33,430 nucleotides of DNA from contig CAMAQA010000028.1 in the NCBI GenBank assembly GCA_945860415.1, forward strand, positions 1-33,430. The letters are read 5' to 3'. The notes under the pieces are model-generated. The model searched no databases, was not told where the DNA came from, and worked only from the letters and a program-made list of their open reading frames with translations. The position numbers and the translations under genes were made by a program. Each line of letters starts with the position of its first letter. The stretch's first letter is position 1. The stretch comes from Bacteriovorax stolpii. Its GTDB lineage: Bacteria; Bdellovibrionota; UBA1018. Shown here piece by piece: positions 14,477 to 23,412 of the stretch.

Positions 14477-15607
14477 TCAGCGGATTTTGAAGCTGTAGAG
14501 GTTGGCTGCTCCGGAAAGCGCATACAGGACGTTTCTGGTCGGATCCAGGGCCATGCCACCTGGAAAACCGCTTCCGTAACCGACGTTCCATCGGTCGCGA
14601 AGTTCGCCGGAAGCCTTGTCGATGGCGTACAGGTATTGATAGCTCGAGCCGACGATCACATACTTGTCGGTCACCAGTGGAACTGTGGGAGTTCCTCCAT
14701 CCATGGCGAATTTCCAGAGAATCTTTCCTGAAGATTTCTGTAGCATGTAGATGGTGCCGTCCGAGGATGCGAGTACCAGACGGTCTCCGTCGATCGCAAC
14801 GGAGCGGCTTCCACCGGCGTCGATGCGCCAGAGCGTTTCGAGATTGCCACGCCTGAGGGCGTAAAGGTCGCCGTCATAAGACGGCACATAGAAAACCTGC
14901 CCGTCCTGAATGATGCCTGCATCAACGTCAGTGAACTTGGATTTCGAAGCAAGCCGTTTTTCACTCAGGAGCCGTCCGTCGGAGGCTCCCAGAACCACGA
15001 CGTAACCGTCGCTCGTTCCGGCAAGCACCTGCTTTCCATCGGTCCACGGTTGCGAGGCACCGTGGATCGTGGCTGGAGCCCCCGCCTTTCGCTTATAATT
15101 CCAAAGCAAGCGGCCCGTTCCTGCTTCCAGGGCGGAGATCACATCGTCGGACGTGGTGAACAAGAGGCGCCCCGAATGGACGATGGGTTTCGAGATTTTT
15201 GGATTCTTGACGTCGTAGCGCCAGTTCACTCGGCCGGTCTCAGCGCTGACAGAATAGAGGAATCCGTCTGCGCCACCGAAAAACAGGTCATTTCCTTCAC
15301 GTGCGATCTCGCTGGCAATGCCGCCTCGAATCGGCAGCACCCAGCGAACCTGACCTCCGAGAGTCGGGTAGAGGGCCACCAGGCCGGCTTCGGAGGTTCC
15401 GAAGAGCAGGGTATTCTCCCAGAGGACCGGATTGGAGTACTCCACTCCCCTCTCACCCGCCAGCGTCTCACGAGTTCGAGTTGAAATCGTCCACTCGCGC
15501 TGGAACACTGGCTGGGCGGCCTGGAATCCGGGGCGCAGGTTCGGACCAGCGCAGGACGAGGCGAGCACGGCAAAAGTGAGAATCGGAAGCGCGAGGGTCT
15601 TTTTCAT
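14477..15607 (-). CDS. bamB: BamB-like outer-membrane assembly lipoprotein (PQQ-type beta-propeller)
   Basis: BamB is the lipoprotein scaffold of the BAM complex that inserts beta-barrel proteins into the outer membrane. This 376-residue copy has a lipoprotein signal (LASSC) and then repeated propeller blades of the PQQ type, such as FLYSVSAETGRVNWRYDV, VISALEAGTGRLLWNY, TIYMLQKSSGKILWKF and YLYAIDKASGELRDRW. The start ATG overlaps the stop of the upstream yfgM-like gene (ATGA). The yfgM-bamB order is that of enterobacteria, which supports BamB over a generic PQQ protein. Confidence 0.9.
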   Translation of the reverse strand: MKKTLALPILTFAVLASSCAGPNLRPGFQAAQPVFQREWTISTRTRETLAGERGVEYSNPVLWENTLLFGTSEAGLVALYPTLGGQVRWVLPIRGGIASEIAREGNDLFFGGADGFLYSVSAETGRVNWRYDVKNPKISKPIVHSGRLLFTTSDDVISALEAGTGRLLWNYKRKAGAPATIHGASQPWTDGKQVLAGTSDGYVVVLGASDGRLLSEKRLASKSKFTDVDAGIIQDGQVFYVPSYDGDLYALRRGNLETLWRIDAGGSRSVAIDGDRLVLASSDGTIYMLQKSSGKILWKFAMDGGTPTVPLVTDKYVIVGSSYQYLYAIDKASGELRDRWNVGYGSGFPGGMALDPTRNVLYALSGAANLYSFKIR

Positions 15608-16272
15608 CAGAGAGACCGCATGACCTTCCACTGGTCCGCCTTGCGGCCCAGGTCGGTGTTGGCGAAGTCCTTGGAGACCTGTTCAAAAGCCTGGTCCGCC
15701 TCGGCAACCTTGCCGGAACGCGCCAGAAGGCGCGCACGGCTCAGGGACAGTTCAGCCTTGAAATAGGGCTGTTCGAGCTTGATCGCGGAGTCCAGCTGCT
15801 GGATGGCCTCTTCGAACTTGCCCTGCTGCTCGTAGGCGTAGGCCAGCGAGTACCAGGCAAAGATTTTTTCGCGAGGCGAAGGCGCACTGCCAACCGCCGC
15901 TTCGAAGGCAGGAATGGCCTTGCCGCTGCGGGATTCGTACTTGGAATAAAGATCTCCGAGCTGGAACTGGGCCTCCCAGGCAGCCTGCATTCCTTTGAAG
16001 TCCACGGAAAGCTTCCTGAGCGCTCCGACTGTTTCCGAGAGCTGGCGATCCACGTCGCTGATCGGGGTGGTTCCTGCCACCTTGAGCTCTTTTTCGAGCT
16101 TCTGCTGGGCCTCATGAAAAGCCGTGGAGGCAGCCAGGATCTTCTTTTCCATCTGGTTCTGGAGGATGCCGATGGCGAGTGCGACCAGGGCGATGGCGGA
16201 CACTCCTCCCAAAATCATCTTCTTGTTGTGGGCGATCCAATCCATCAGGTTGCTTTCGGATGAGCTTTGCAT
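15607..16272 (-). CDS. yfgM: YfgM-like membrane-anchored TPR protein
   Basis: YfgM is an ancillary subunit of the SecYEG translocon that links it to periplasmic chaperones. The 221-residue protein has a short cytoplasmic N terminus, one membrane helix (MILGGVSAIALVALAIGIL, about residues 19-37), and a helical region with TPR-like repeats, for example AWYSLAYAYEQQGKFEEAIQQL. The genes for YfgM and BamB are adjacent here as in E. coli. The start is ATG 16272; an in-frame TTG two codons upstream is less likely. The transcription start predicted from the promoter falls on this ATG. Confidence 0.85.
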   Translation of the reverse strand: MQSSSESNLMDWIAHNKKMILGGVSAIALVALAIGILQNQMEKKILAASTAFHEAQQKLEKELKVAGTTPISDVDRQLSETVGALRKLSVDFKGMQAAWEAQFQLGDLYSKYESRSGKAIPAFEAAVGSAPSPREKIFAWYSLAYAYEQQGKFEEAIQQLDSAIKLEQPYFKAELSLSRARLLARSGKVAEADQAFEQVSKDFANTDLGRKADQWKVMRSL

Positions 16273-16278
16273 AGCCAA

Positions 16279-16307
16279 GATGTAAAGAACTCCCGCAGGG
16301 TTGTCAA
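16279..16307 (-). promoter_or_regulatory. Promoter of the yfgM-bamB-guaBA run
   Basis: On the minus strand TTGACA (16307-16302) is followed after exactly 17 bases by TACATC (16284-16279). Seven bases further is the A of the yfgM ATG, which predicts a leaderless or nearly leaderless message. Confidence 0.5.
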
Positions 16308-16336
16308 AATCTTAGGTCGCAGTTACGCTGCTGGTC

Positions 16337-16834
16337 ATGCGCCGTCGTCTCCATTTCCTGCTCGCCCTGGTGATCCTGTCGACTGCTCCAGCTTCTGCAT
16401 GGGCCCGCGACCTTCAGGGGCGGCTCGGCATGGGCTACAATTCGCAGTTCGCGAATACCTTCGTGGCGGGCCGGGTTCCGGCATTCAGCGTCAAATACGC
16501 CATGACCCGAGACATCGCGCTCGAAGCGGTGGTGGGGACGAGCACTGCCACTCCAACGAATACCGTCACTGGCTTGAAGCTCTTCAAGAACATCTTTCTG
16601 GAGACCAACCTGAACTTCTATTTCACGTTCGGTGGGGCGATCGTGGCCGCCAATGACCGTTCCGGGTCGGAGTTCCTGGGAGGAATCGGCGCGGAGTTCT
16701 TCATTCCCGGATTGGAGAGCCTGGGCTTCTCCTTCGAATCCGGAGGCAGCCTGCACAACCTGATCGGGGACGGCTATTCGTTCCGAACCTTTGGAGTATC
16801 GCTCGTTGATGCCGGCATCCATTTCTACTTCTAA
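16337..16834 (+). CDS. Small outer-membrane beta-barrel protein
   Basis: I do not recognise a named gene. The 165-residue protein has a signal peptide (PASAWA|RD) and then about eight alternating strands, for example FSVKYAMTRDIALEAVVG and NLNFYFTFGGAIVAAN. It ends in AGIHFYF with a C-terminal Phe, the usual signal for BAM-dependent insertion. The size fits an 8-stranded barrel of the OmpA/OmpW-like type. It is divergent from yfgM and overlaps the next barrel gene. Function unknown; a structural or small transport role is possible. Confidence 0.8.
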   Translation: MRRRLHFLLALVILSTAPASAWARDLQGRLGMGYNSQFANTFVAGRVPAFSVKYAMTRDIALEAVVGTSTATPTNTVTGLKLFKNIFLETNLNFYFTFGGAIVAANDRSGSEFLGGIGAEFFIPGLESLGFSFESGGSLHNLIGDGYSFRTFGVSLVDAGIHFYF

Positions 16835-17621
16835 GTCGTTCGTGAGAACCTCGACCTTTCTTGCGGCGCTGGCGTGCTCCGGTGCCCTGGCCGTGGTGCA
16901 CGGAGGATGGGCTTCGGCGGACGACGGAGCGGCGGCGACGCCGGCCGCTTCGAGTGCGCCTGCCGATCAGCCGGGATCTCCCGAAGATCAGGACCTCAAA
17001 GGAACGCCCTACACCGAGTACGGCGAATTCAATGAGCAGGACGAAGAAGAGGCGACGACCCGCTTCCTGCAGTATGGAAGATTTTTTGGCGTGAGCCTGG
17101 GTGCAGGAATGTCGACGGTCACCGGCAACCGAGGAAGCCTGTACCAAGGTGGTTTTCCGGCAGTCGAGTTGAAGCTGCAGTACTGGTTCGACTTCGATTT
17201 CGCGCTCGAGATCGGGGTCAACCTGGTGTCGCATTATTGGGATGCCGGATCCCGCGGCCGAGTCGACACTTCGCTGCTTCGGCTGGGGCTTGACCTCAAA
17301 TATTACATTACTGTCTACAATCTTGCCGCGCCGATCACTTTCGCGAATCCCTACCTGACGCTCGGATTTGGAAGCATTCGCAAGAGCGACACGTTCCAGG
17401 CCGAGGAGGTTGTTTCCAACGACTCATCGGTCGGCATCAGCATCGGGGCAGGACTGGAATTCGTCGTCACTCCCCGGAGCTCGTCGTTTTACATTGCTTC
17501 CAAGCTTCACTTCGTGAACTTTGCGGACACGTTCACGACGCTCTACCAGACCGATCTCGGCATCGAGGACCTTACCGGGCAGTTCTTCACGACGACTGCC
17601 GGATTCCTGTTCACCTGGTGA
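16809..17621 (+). CDS. Outer-membrane beta-barrel protein
   Basis: This is an unrecognised protein of about 270 residues. A hydrophobic signal ending in GGWASA is followed by an Ala/Pro-rich acidic stretch, a segment rich in Glu/Asp (EFNEQDEEEATT), and then a barrel-like part beginning FFGVSLGAGMSTV. The barrel has paired strands such as FPAVELKLQYWFDFDFALEIGVN and the C-terminal strand FTTTAGFLFTW, which ends in an aromatic residue. ATG 16809 overlaps the previous gene by 26 bases and has GGAG 12 bases upstream. GTG 16842, 7 bases after the previous stop, would give a more typical signal peptide, so the start is open. It converges on der with only 9 bases between the stops. Confidence 0.78.
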   Translation: MPASISTSKSFVRTSTFLAALACSGALAVVHGGWASADDGAAATPAASSAPADQPGSPEDQDLKGTPYTEYGEFNEQDEEEATTRFLQYGRFFGVSLGAGMSTVTGNRGSLYQGGFPAVELKLQYWFDFDFALEIGVNLVSHYWDAGSRGRVDTSLLRLGLDLKYYITVYNLAAPITFANPYLTLGFGSIRKSDTFQAEEVVSNDSSVGISIGAGLEFVVTPRSSSFYIASKLHFVNFADTFTTLYQTDLGIEDLTGQFFTTTAGFLFTW

Positions 17622-17630
17622 AAAACCGGA

Positions 17631-19184
17631 TCAGCGTCGAGTGCCCGACTTGCCGGCGGGGCGCGCTGATTTTCGGGCGGCACTCGCCTTCTCGCCGACC
17701 TTCTTCTTCCACCTGGCCTTCTTGTCTCGAGACTCCGCCGCCTTCTTCTGGAGCTGCTGGGTGGTCTTCGCCTTGCGCTTGCTTTTGCCCGCAACGAACA
17801 GCATGCGAACGGGCGTGCCCATGTATCCCCAGCGCTCACGAAGCGCGTTGATGAGGTGCCGCTTCAGGCTGAAGTGGACCTTCTCGGGATCGCTGACATG
17901 GCAGACGAACGTCGGCGGATGTCGGCTGACCTGGTGCGAGAGGTAGAACTTGGCGTTCATCGGGTTGTGGACGTTGGCTTCCTTGCGAACCCATTCCGTG
18001 AACTCGTGGGTCGCCACCTTGACTGCGCGCTGCGAGAGGATCTCTTCGATCAGGTCGCCCATGCCGCGGAGGCCCTGCCGCTTGAGTCCGCTCGTGAACA
18101 TGACGGGAGCATACTTCAGGAAGGCCATCTTCTTGCGGACGCGCTCGGCGGCGTCATCCTTGCTGAAATCCGGATTGGAGGCCTGCGTATCCCATTTGTT
18201 CACGATGAGGACGACGCTGCAGCCGACCTCCTCGATGATTCCGCCGATCTTCTCGTCCTGCTCGGTGAGGCCGGTCTCGCCGTCCAGCACGAGAAGCGCG
18301 ATATCGGCGCGTTCCAGCGCCTTCTTTGCCTGGATCACGGACAGGACTTCCACGCCTTCATCGGTGCGGCTCTTGCGGCGGATGCCCGCCGTGTCGATGA
18401 GCACGCACGGACGGCCATCGATCTCGGCGAGACTGTCGACCGCGTCGACCGTGGTGCCGGCCATCGGGCTCGTGATCATGCGCTTCTGGCCGAGGATGGC
18501 GTTGACGAGCGTGCTCTTGCCCACGTTGGGTCGTCCGACGATGGCAATGCGTGGAAGAGATGGCTCGGACGGGACTTCCTCTTCAGGAGCCTCTGGGTCG
18601 ACGTCTTCGTCGTCAAACGACTCCTCCGCATCTTCATCGATCGCTTCGACCAGGGCCGAATGTTCCTTCTCGAGGCAGATCGAGAAGATCTCGTTCTTGA
18701 GATCGTCAATGCCGCGATTGTGCTCGGCAGAGACCGTCATCAGCCGATCAAATCCAGCCTGGAAGAAGTCGTTCTGGAACTCCTCGTGAAGTTCGGCATC
18801 GACCTTGTTCACGATGCCGATGACGGGCTTTTGCTGCGTGAGGCCCGAGGTTCGCATCTTGCGGACGACATCGCGGTCTTCCACCGTCATTCCGGTCTGG
18901 CCGTCGAAGACAACCAGCACGATGTCCGCATCAGCGAGACCGGATTCCACCTGTTCCTCGATTTCGCGCGAGAAGTGGCCGGCACCGAGGCCACCCGTGT
19001 CGATGAGGCGAACCGGGATCATGCTTCCCTTCCACGGCCATTCGGTCTTTTCCTCGATCCGGTCGCGCGTCACGCCCGGAAGGTCGTGCACGAGCGCGCG
19101 CTTGCGTCCGAGAAGCCGGTTGAAGAGCGTGCTCTTGCCCACATTGGGGCGACCCATGATCAGGATCCGGGGCATGCTGCTCAT
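17631..19184 (-). CDS. der: Ribosome-associated GTPase Der (EngA)
   Basis: Der has two tandem GTPase domains and assists 50S ribosome assembly. Both are visible: GRPNVGKSTLF near residue 12 with DTGG and NKVD, and GRPNVGKSTLV near residue 217 with DTAG and NKWD. An acidic linker (DEDAEESFDDEDVDPEAPEEE in part) joins them. The KH-like C-terminal domain is followed by a Lys/Arg-rich tail of about 50 residues that makes this copy (517 residues) longer than E. coli Der. The start ATG overlaps the era stop (ATGA) and has GAGG seven bases upstream. It is the last gene of the rrf2-to-der run. Confidence 0.97.
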   Translation of the reverse strand: MSSMPRILIMGRPNVGKSTLFNRLLGRKRALVHDLPGVTRDRIEEKTEWPWKGSMIPVRLIDTGGLGAGHFSREIEEQVESGLADADIVLVVFDGQTGMTVEDRDVVRKMRTSGLTQQKPVIGIVNKVDAELHEEFQNDFFQAGFDRLMTVSAEHNRGIDDLKNEIFSICLEKEHSALVEAIDEDAEESFDDEDVDPEAPEEEVPSEPSLPRIAIVGRPNVGKSTLVNAILGQKRMITSPMAGTTVDAVDSLAEIDGRPCVLIDTAGIRRKSRTDEGVEVLSVIQAKKALERADIALLVLDGETGLTEQDEKIGGIIEEVGCSVVLIVNKWDTQASNPDFSKDDAAERVRKKMAFLKYAPVMFTSGLKRQGLRGMGDLIEEILSQRAVKVATHEFTEWVRKEANVHNPMNAKFYLSHQVSRHPPTFVCHVSDPEKVHFSLKRHLINALRERWGYMGTPVRMLFVAGKSKRKAKTTQQLQKKAAESRDKKARWKKKVGEKASAARKSARPAGKSGTRR

Positions 19185-20122
19185 GAGTGACCTCGCTTGT
19201 CCTTGCGCGACTGCGGCAGATGATAGCCGAGCTTTTTCAGGGTGTCGGCGCTGCGCGTCCAGTTCGGAAGGACCTTGACCTGCAGTCCGAGAAAGACCGG
19301 GCCTTGCACAAACTCCTCGATTTCGGCGCGTGCGGCCATGCCGATCTCCTTGATCTTCTTGCCGCCCGCGCCGATGACCATTCCTTTTTGCGAGTCTCGC
19401 TCGACATGGATGGTGGCTTCGATGCGCGTGGGGTTGGCCTTCTCGTCGTATTTCGTGACTTCGACGGCGCAGCTGTATGGCACCTCGTCGCCGAGCTTCA
19501 TGAAGAGCTGCTCGCGAATCTTTTCGCCGACAAAGAATCTCAGCGGACGATCGGAGATCTGATCTTCATCCGGAAACAGGAACGGTCCTTCGGGAAGCAT
19601 CTTCCAGGTCTCCGAAAGGAGCTCCTCGGTGCCCTTTTTTCGTCGACCGGAAATCACGAACACGAGCGGTGAACGAAACCCGAGCTCGACGAGCTTCGTG
19701 CGGATCGCTTCGCCGAGTGGAACCACGTCACGGCCGAGATCCGACTTGTTGAGCAGGATCCAGATCGGAGTAGCGCGGTCGGCGCGCTGATCGAGGAGGT
19801 CGATGACGGTCTTTTCGTGTTCCATCGCCGAATCCGGGTCGACGAGGTACCAGATGACGTTCGGGCCCTCGAGCGCTTCGGCTGCTTCGCTCACCATGAA
19901 TTCATTGAATCCACCTTTTTTCGCGGAGTGGATTCCTGGAGTGTCCACGAAGACGATCTGGCCGCGCTCTTCCGTCAGGATGCCGAGCACGCGTTCGCGC
20001 GTGGTCTGCGCCTTCGGCGTGACGATCGAGACGGCGCTTCCGAGAATTCCATTGAGCAGCGTTGATTTACCGGCATTCGGCCTTCCGGCAATGGCCACGA
20101 GGCCTGATTTTCTTTCGGTCAT
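19181..20122 (-). CDS. era: GTPase Era
   Basis: Era binds the 3' end of 16S rRNA and checks 30S maturation. The 313-residue protein has the G domain with GRPNAGKSTLLN (P loop), a switch region TPKAQTTRERVLGI, DTPGIH and NKSD. The C-terminal KH RNA-binding domain has the core GMVIGAGGKKIKEIG. Era next to rnc is a widespread arrangement. ATG 20122 was preferred because AGGA lies four bases upstream; ATG 20134 is an alternative with no ribosome site. Confidence 0.97.
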   Translation of the reverse strand: MTERKSGLVAIAGRPNAGKSTLLNGILGSAVSIVTPKAQTTRERVLGILTEERGQIVFVDTPGIHSAKKGGFNEFMVSEAAEALEGPNVIWYLVDPDSAMEHEKTVIDLLDQRADRATPIWILLNKSDLGRDVVPLGEAIRTKLVELGFRSPLVFVISGRRKKGTEELLSETWKMLPEGPFLFPDEDQISDRPLRFFVGEKIREQLFMKLGDEVPYSCAVEVTKYDEKANPTRIEATIHVERDSQKGMVIGAGGKKIKEIGMAARAEIEEFVQGPVFLGLQVKVLPNWTRSADTLKKLGYHLPQSRKDKRGHS

Positions 20123-20140
20123 TTGGTCCTGCATGTTCTG

Positions 20141-20833
20141 TTACTGGAGAAGTTCAATCGCCGCCCGGGCAGCGTTCTGCTCGGCTTCCTTCTTCGATGA
20201 TCCTTCGGCGCGCGCGAGCACCCGGTCCTGGAGTCGCACTTCCACTTCGAAACGCTTGGCGTGATCCGGGCCGACGGATCCGACCAGATGGTAGCTCGGT
20301 GTGACCCGGTGGCGGGCCTGCGCGAGCTCCTGGAGCTGGGTCTTGTGGTCATAGAGCAGGATGAGATCTTTTTCGTCCTGGAAAAGAGGCGCAAAGAGGT
20401 GCCGGACCACGGGGTACACGGCATGGAATCCACCGTCGATGTAGATCGCGGCAATGATGGCTTCGAAGGCGCTCGAAAGAATCGACGGCTTCTGGTTGCC
20501 CCCGGTCTGGAGCTCGCCCTTTCCGAGGCGGAGATTTTCCTGCAGGTAGATGGCTTTGGCGACATGGGCGAGAGTCTTCTCGTTCACCACGGCTGCCCGC
20601 ATCTTGGAGAGCTGGCCCTCGGCAGCGCCCGGGAAGGTCTCCAGCAGCAGGTCCGAAATGATCACATCGAGGATGGCGTCGCCGAGGAACTCCAGGCGCT
20701 CATTATCTCGCTGCGCGAGAGGCTTTTCCGGATGGTTCTCATGGCCGTAGGAAGTATGGGTCAGGGCCTGAATGAGGATGGCGCGATCCCCAAAAAAGTA
20801 CCCCAGTCGATGCTGCAGCAGTTCCAAATCCAT
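20141..20833 (-). CDS. rnc: Ribonuclease III
   Basis: RNase III cuts double-stranded RNA, including rRNA precursors. The 230-residue protein has the catalytic signature ERLEFLGDAILD and the downstream acidic pair in AFEAIIAAIYIDGG. These supply the Mg-binding Glu/Asp residues. The C-terminal dsRNA-binding domain ends in GSSKKEAEQNAARAAIELL. Length and domain order are normal. It lies 15 bases downstream of mtaB; no clear ribosome site precedes the ATG. Confidence 0.97.
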   Translation of the reverse strand: MDLELLQHRLGYFFGDRAILIQALTHTSYGHENHPEKPLAQRDNERLEFLGDAILDVIISDLLLETFPGAAEGQLSKMRAAVVNEKTLAHVAKAIYLQENLRLGKGELQTGGNQKPSILSSAFEAIIAAIYIDGGFHAVYPVVRHLFAPLFQDEKDLILLYDHKTQLQELAQARHRVTPSYHLVGSVGPDHAKRFEVEVRLQDRVLARAEGSSKKEAEQNAARAAIELLQ

Positions 20834-20848
20834 GATGCTGCGCCGTGT

Positions 20849-22309
20849 CTACAAGAGTCGGACTTCAAAGGCAATGTCCTGATTCCGAGGATCCTCAACG
20901 AGTCGGAGGATCCGGACCCGGGTCAGGGCGTTCCAGAGGTCCTCAGAGGGGCTCTGGCGGGCCGCAAGAACGCGCAGGTAGTCGAGAGTATACCCGGGCC
21001 AGAATTCGGCTTCAGGCTCATCGTGGGCGAGCGAGGTCTGCATGGGGCGCTCGATCAGGACATGCTCCAGAATGCCCCCCGTCTCAGCCCATCGGCGCTC
21101 GAAATGGCTCCGCTGTCGCTTGCGGCTCAGCTCGAGCAGGACGCGGGCACGGCGCTGGCGTTCCGCCACAGGAACAGCCCCAGCCAGCCGGGTTGCCGGC
21201 GTTCCCGCGCGCTCGCTGTACGGAAAAACATGGAGCCGGGTCCACGGAAGCCGCTCGAGGTGCGCGCAGCTCTGCTCGAACTCCTCCAGGGTCTCGCCTG
21301 GAAAGCCGGTGATGATGTCCATGCCCACGTAGGCGTTCGGAAGCCTGGAGCGGATCGCTTCGAGGCATCGCTCCACCTCGACGAGCGTATACCGGCGCTT
21401 CATCGCCCGGAGCACTCGCGAATGGGGGCTCTGCAGGCTGACATGAAAATGGGGACAGAGCCTGCCCTTGAACTCCAGCGATTGTTCGATGAGATCCTGC
21501 GTGATTTCCGTGGGGTCGAGCGAGCTCATTCGGAGGCGTTCGAGCGAGGTCTCGACCAGGATCCTTCGCGTGAGCTGCGCCAGCTTCACTCCATTGGGAA
21601 GCTCTTCTCCCCAGTCCGCACCATAGTCGCCGATATTGGTGCCGGTCAGGACGATCTCGCGCACGCCGCGATCGATGAGTCCCCTCACCTGCTCGATCAC
21701 CTGTTCCGGGGGCTGGCTGCGACTGGGGCCGCGACCATAAGGGATCACGCAGTACGTGCAGAATGAGTTGCAGCCATCCTGGATCTTGAGAAAGCTTCTC
21801 GTGCGAAGGGTGTTGCCTTCGTCGAGGACCATGCCACGAGGAAACTGCGCCTCGGCCGACGGCCATTCACGGTCCATCGGATGACGCGAGATCATCTCGT
21901 CATAGCCACGAACCTGGCCGAGGATGGAGGCCTTGTCGCGAGGAGCGGAGGCCTGGCCCGATTCGATTTTAGAGAGCAGGAGATCGACGATCCGCGGCTT
22001 GTCGCTATTTCCGACGATATAACGAACACCGCGCGTTCCTGCGAGTCGTTCCGGATCAACTTCCGCCGAGCATCCGGTGATGACGACACAGGCGTCCGGA
22101 TTTCTCGAGGCAAGCCGCGAGGCCATCCTGCGTGACTGTCGATCCGCCTCGTCGGTCACGGTGCAGCTGTTGACGATGCAGAGCGAAGCATCGTGCTCAT
22201 CTTCGGCGGGAGTCCATCCTCGAAGCTGCAGGGCCTTCTCGATCGATTGCCCGTCGACGATGTTCGCCTTGCAGCCCAGTGATCGCACCAGGTACTTTCG
22301 GGTCGTCAT
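20849..22309 (-). CDS. mtaB: Radical-SAM tRNA methylthiotransferase, MtaB type
   Basis: MtaB adds a methylthio group to t6A37 of ANN-decoding tRNAs, using two [4Fe-4S] clusters and SAM. The 486-residue protein has the MTTase N-terminal domain with SLGCKAN (about residue 11), VNSCTVT (about 45) and ITGCSA (about 80), which gives the three auxiliary cluster cysteines. The radical SAM motif CNSFCTYC follows. The SLGCKxN form favours MtaB over MiaB (LGCQMN) or RimO. The start ATG overlaps the mnmA stop, with AGGG eight bases upstream. The co-encoded tsaE-type t6A function elsewhere in the window supplies its tRNA substrate. Confidence 0.92.
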   Translation of the reverse strand: MTTRKYLVRSLGCKANIVDGQSIEKALQLRGWTPAEDEHDASLCIVNSCTVTDEADRQSRRMASRLASRNPDACVVITGCSAEVDPERLAGTRGVRYIVGNSDKPRIVDLLLSKIESGQASAPRDKASILGQVRGYDEMISRHPMDREWPSAEAQFPRGMVLDEGNTLRTRSFLKIQDGCNSFCTYCVIPYGRGPSRSQPPEQVIEQVRGLIDRGVREIVLTGTNIGDYGADWGEELPNGVKLAQLTRRILVETSLERLRMSSLDPTEITQDLIEQSLEFKGRLCPHFHVSLQSPHSRVLRAMKRRYTLVEVERCLEAIRSRLPNAYVGMDIITGFPGETLEEFEQSCAHLERLPWTRLHVFPYSERAGTPATRLAGAVPVAERQRRARVLLELSRKRQRSHFERRWAETGGILEHVLIERPMQTSLAHDEPEAEFWPGYTLDYLRVLAARQSPSEDLWNALTRVRILRLVEDPRNQDIAFEVRLL

Positions 22310-23412
22310 CCCACCCACCCTGTGGCGATGATCCGATTGCCTTCGTGAAAAACAAGCGCTGCGCCCGTCAACAGACGGGGCCTTGGAGCGCGCAGGACGA
22401 GCGTCGCGCGACCTTCCAGATGAAGCAGGAGCTTTCCTCGGCTGGAGACACGGCTGTGCGAATGCAGACCCGTCGTGCTGACTTCGACCTCGAGCGCCGG
22501 AGAGGCACGAGAAGGACGAGGCTCGAGCCAGTTCAGCCTTTCCACGATCACTTCCTCGCGAGCGGTCTCGGACTCAAACAGGATCTTCAGCGTGTGGCTG
22601 GCCTTTTCGTGCGAGACTGCCACGAGCAGCTCTGATGTGATTGCCCGGGGGTCCTGGATCAAGCCTCGGTCCACCCGGATGGTGGATCCGACCGGAAATT
22701 CGAAGATGCCTCGATGTTCCGCCAGTGAAGTGGAGCCGCGATGGCAGATGGGCCCGGAAGCGCTCATCTCGGTCGGGGTGCGCGTATTCGTCCAGGAGAG
22801 CCACTCCGAGCCGCTCAGCTCGCAGGTGTTCCTCGGCGAAGACGAAGCCGCAACTTCGCCCCCCTCGATTTCCTTCGCGAGCCTTTCGATCTGCTGCGAC
22901 GAAAATGTTCCGAGTGGCAGTTGGAGGCGCTCGAGGATCTTTCGCGGAAGAAACGCGAGCCAGTCGGCCTGGTCTTCGGTGCCACTGCCCCTCAGCAGCT
23001 CTCCGCGATGGAGGGATGCGCGGTGCCCGGTGGCCAGGGACGAGATGCCGTGGTCGTCTGCAATCTTCGCCAAAGCCGGAATCAGGACCCGAGAGTGGCA
23101 GTTGAGGCAGGTCTGCGGCATGCGGCCGTTGAGGATATCGTGAAGGGCGGGGTCTGCAACGAGCGCTTCAAAGAGCGAGGCCACCGTAACGATGACCAAA
23201 GGAACTCCGAGGGCCTGCGCGCGGCCCTCCACGTCCTTGCGAAGGTCTCTGCGGCAGTGCGAGTCCCACGGAGTATTGGCGTAATCGATGAACGCTCCGA
23301 GCACCTCGTGACCCTGCGTCTTGAGCAGTACCGCGGTGACGGAGCTTCGTGTGCCGCCGGTGAAGCCCAGGAGGACTCTGGCTGGGGGCGCGTTGGCAAC
23401 TTCGGTGCCCAT
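22306..23412 (-). CDS. MnmA-like tRNA 2-thiouridylase with an altered PP-loop
   Basis: MnmA makes 2-thiouridine at the wobble base of Lys, Glu and Gln tRNAs, with sulfur from a cysteine desulfurase. This 368-residue protein follows the MnmA plan: N-terminal PP-loop domain, CLNC (Cys102/Cys105, aligning with the first catalytic Cys), LATGHRASL, the stretch EDQADWLAFLPRK and RNTCEL (Cys197, aligning with the second catalytic Cys). However, the ATP-binding SGGVDSS is TGGTRSS at residues 18-24, so the normally invariant Asp is Arg. The usual GICFIG around the second Cys is also changed. It lies directly downstream of a nifS-like gene (TGATG overlap), which supplies sulfur. It may be a diverged MnmA, or a sulfurtransferase with another acceptor. 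Confidence 0.8.
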   Translation of the reverse strand: MGTEVANAPPARVLLGFTGGTRSSVTAVLLKTQGHEVLGAFIDYANTPWDSHCRRDLRKDVEGRAQALGVPLVIVTVASLFEALVADPALHDILNGRMPQTCLNCHSRVLIPALAKIADDHGISSLATGHRASLHRGELLRGSGTEDQADWLAFLPRKILERLQLPLGTFSSQQIERLAKEIEGGEVAASSSPRNTCELSGSEWLSWTNTRTPTEMSASGPICHRGSTSLAEHRGIFEFPVGSTIRVDRGLIQDPRAITSELLVAVSHEKASHTLKILFESETAREEVIVERLNWLEPRPSRASPALEVEVSTTGLHSHSRVSSRGKLLLHLEGRATLVLRAPRPRLLTGAALVFHEGNRIIATGWVG

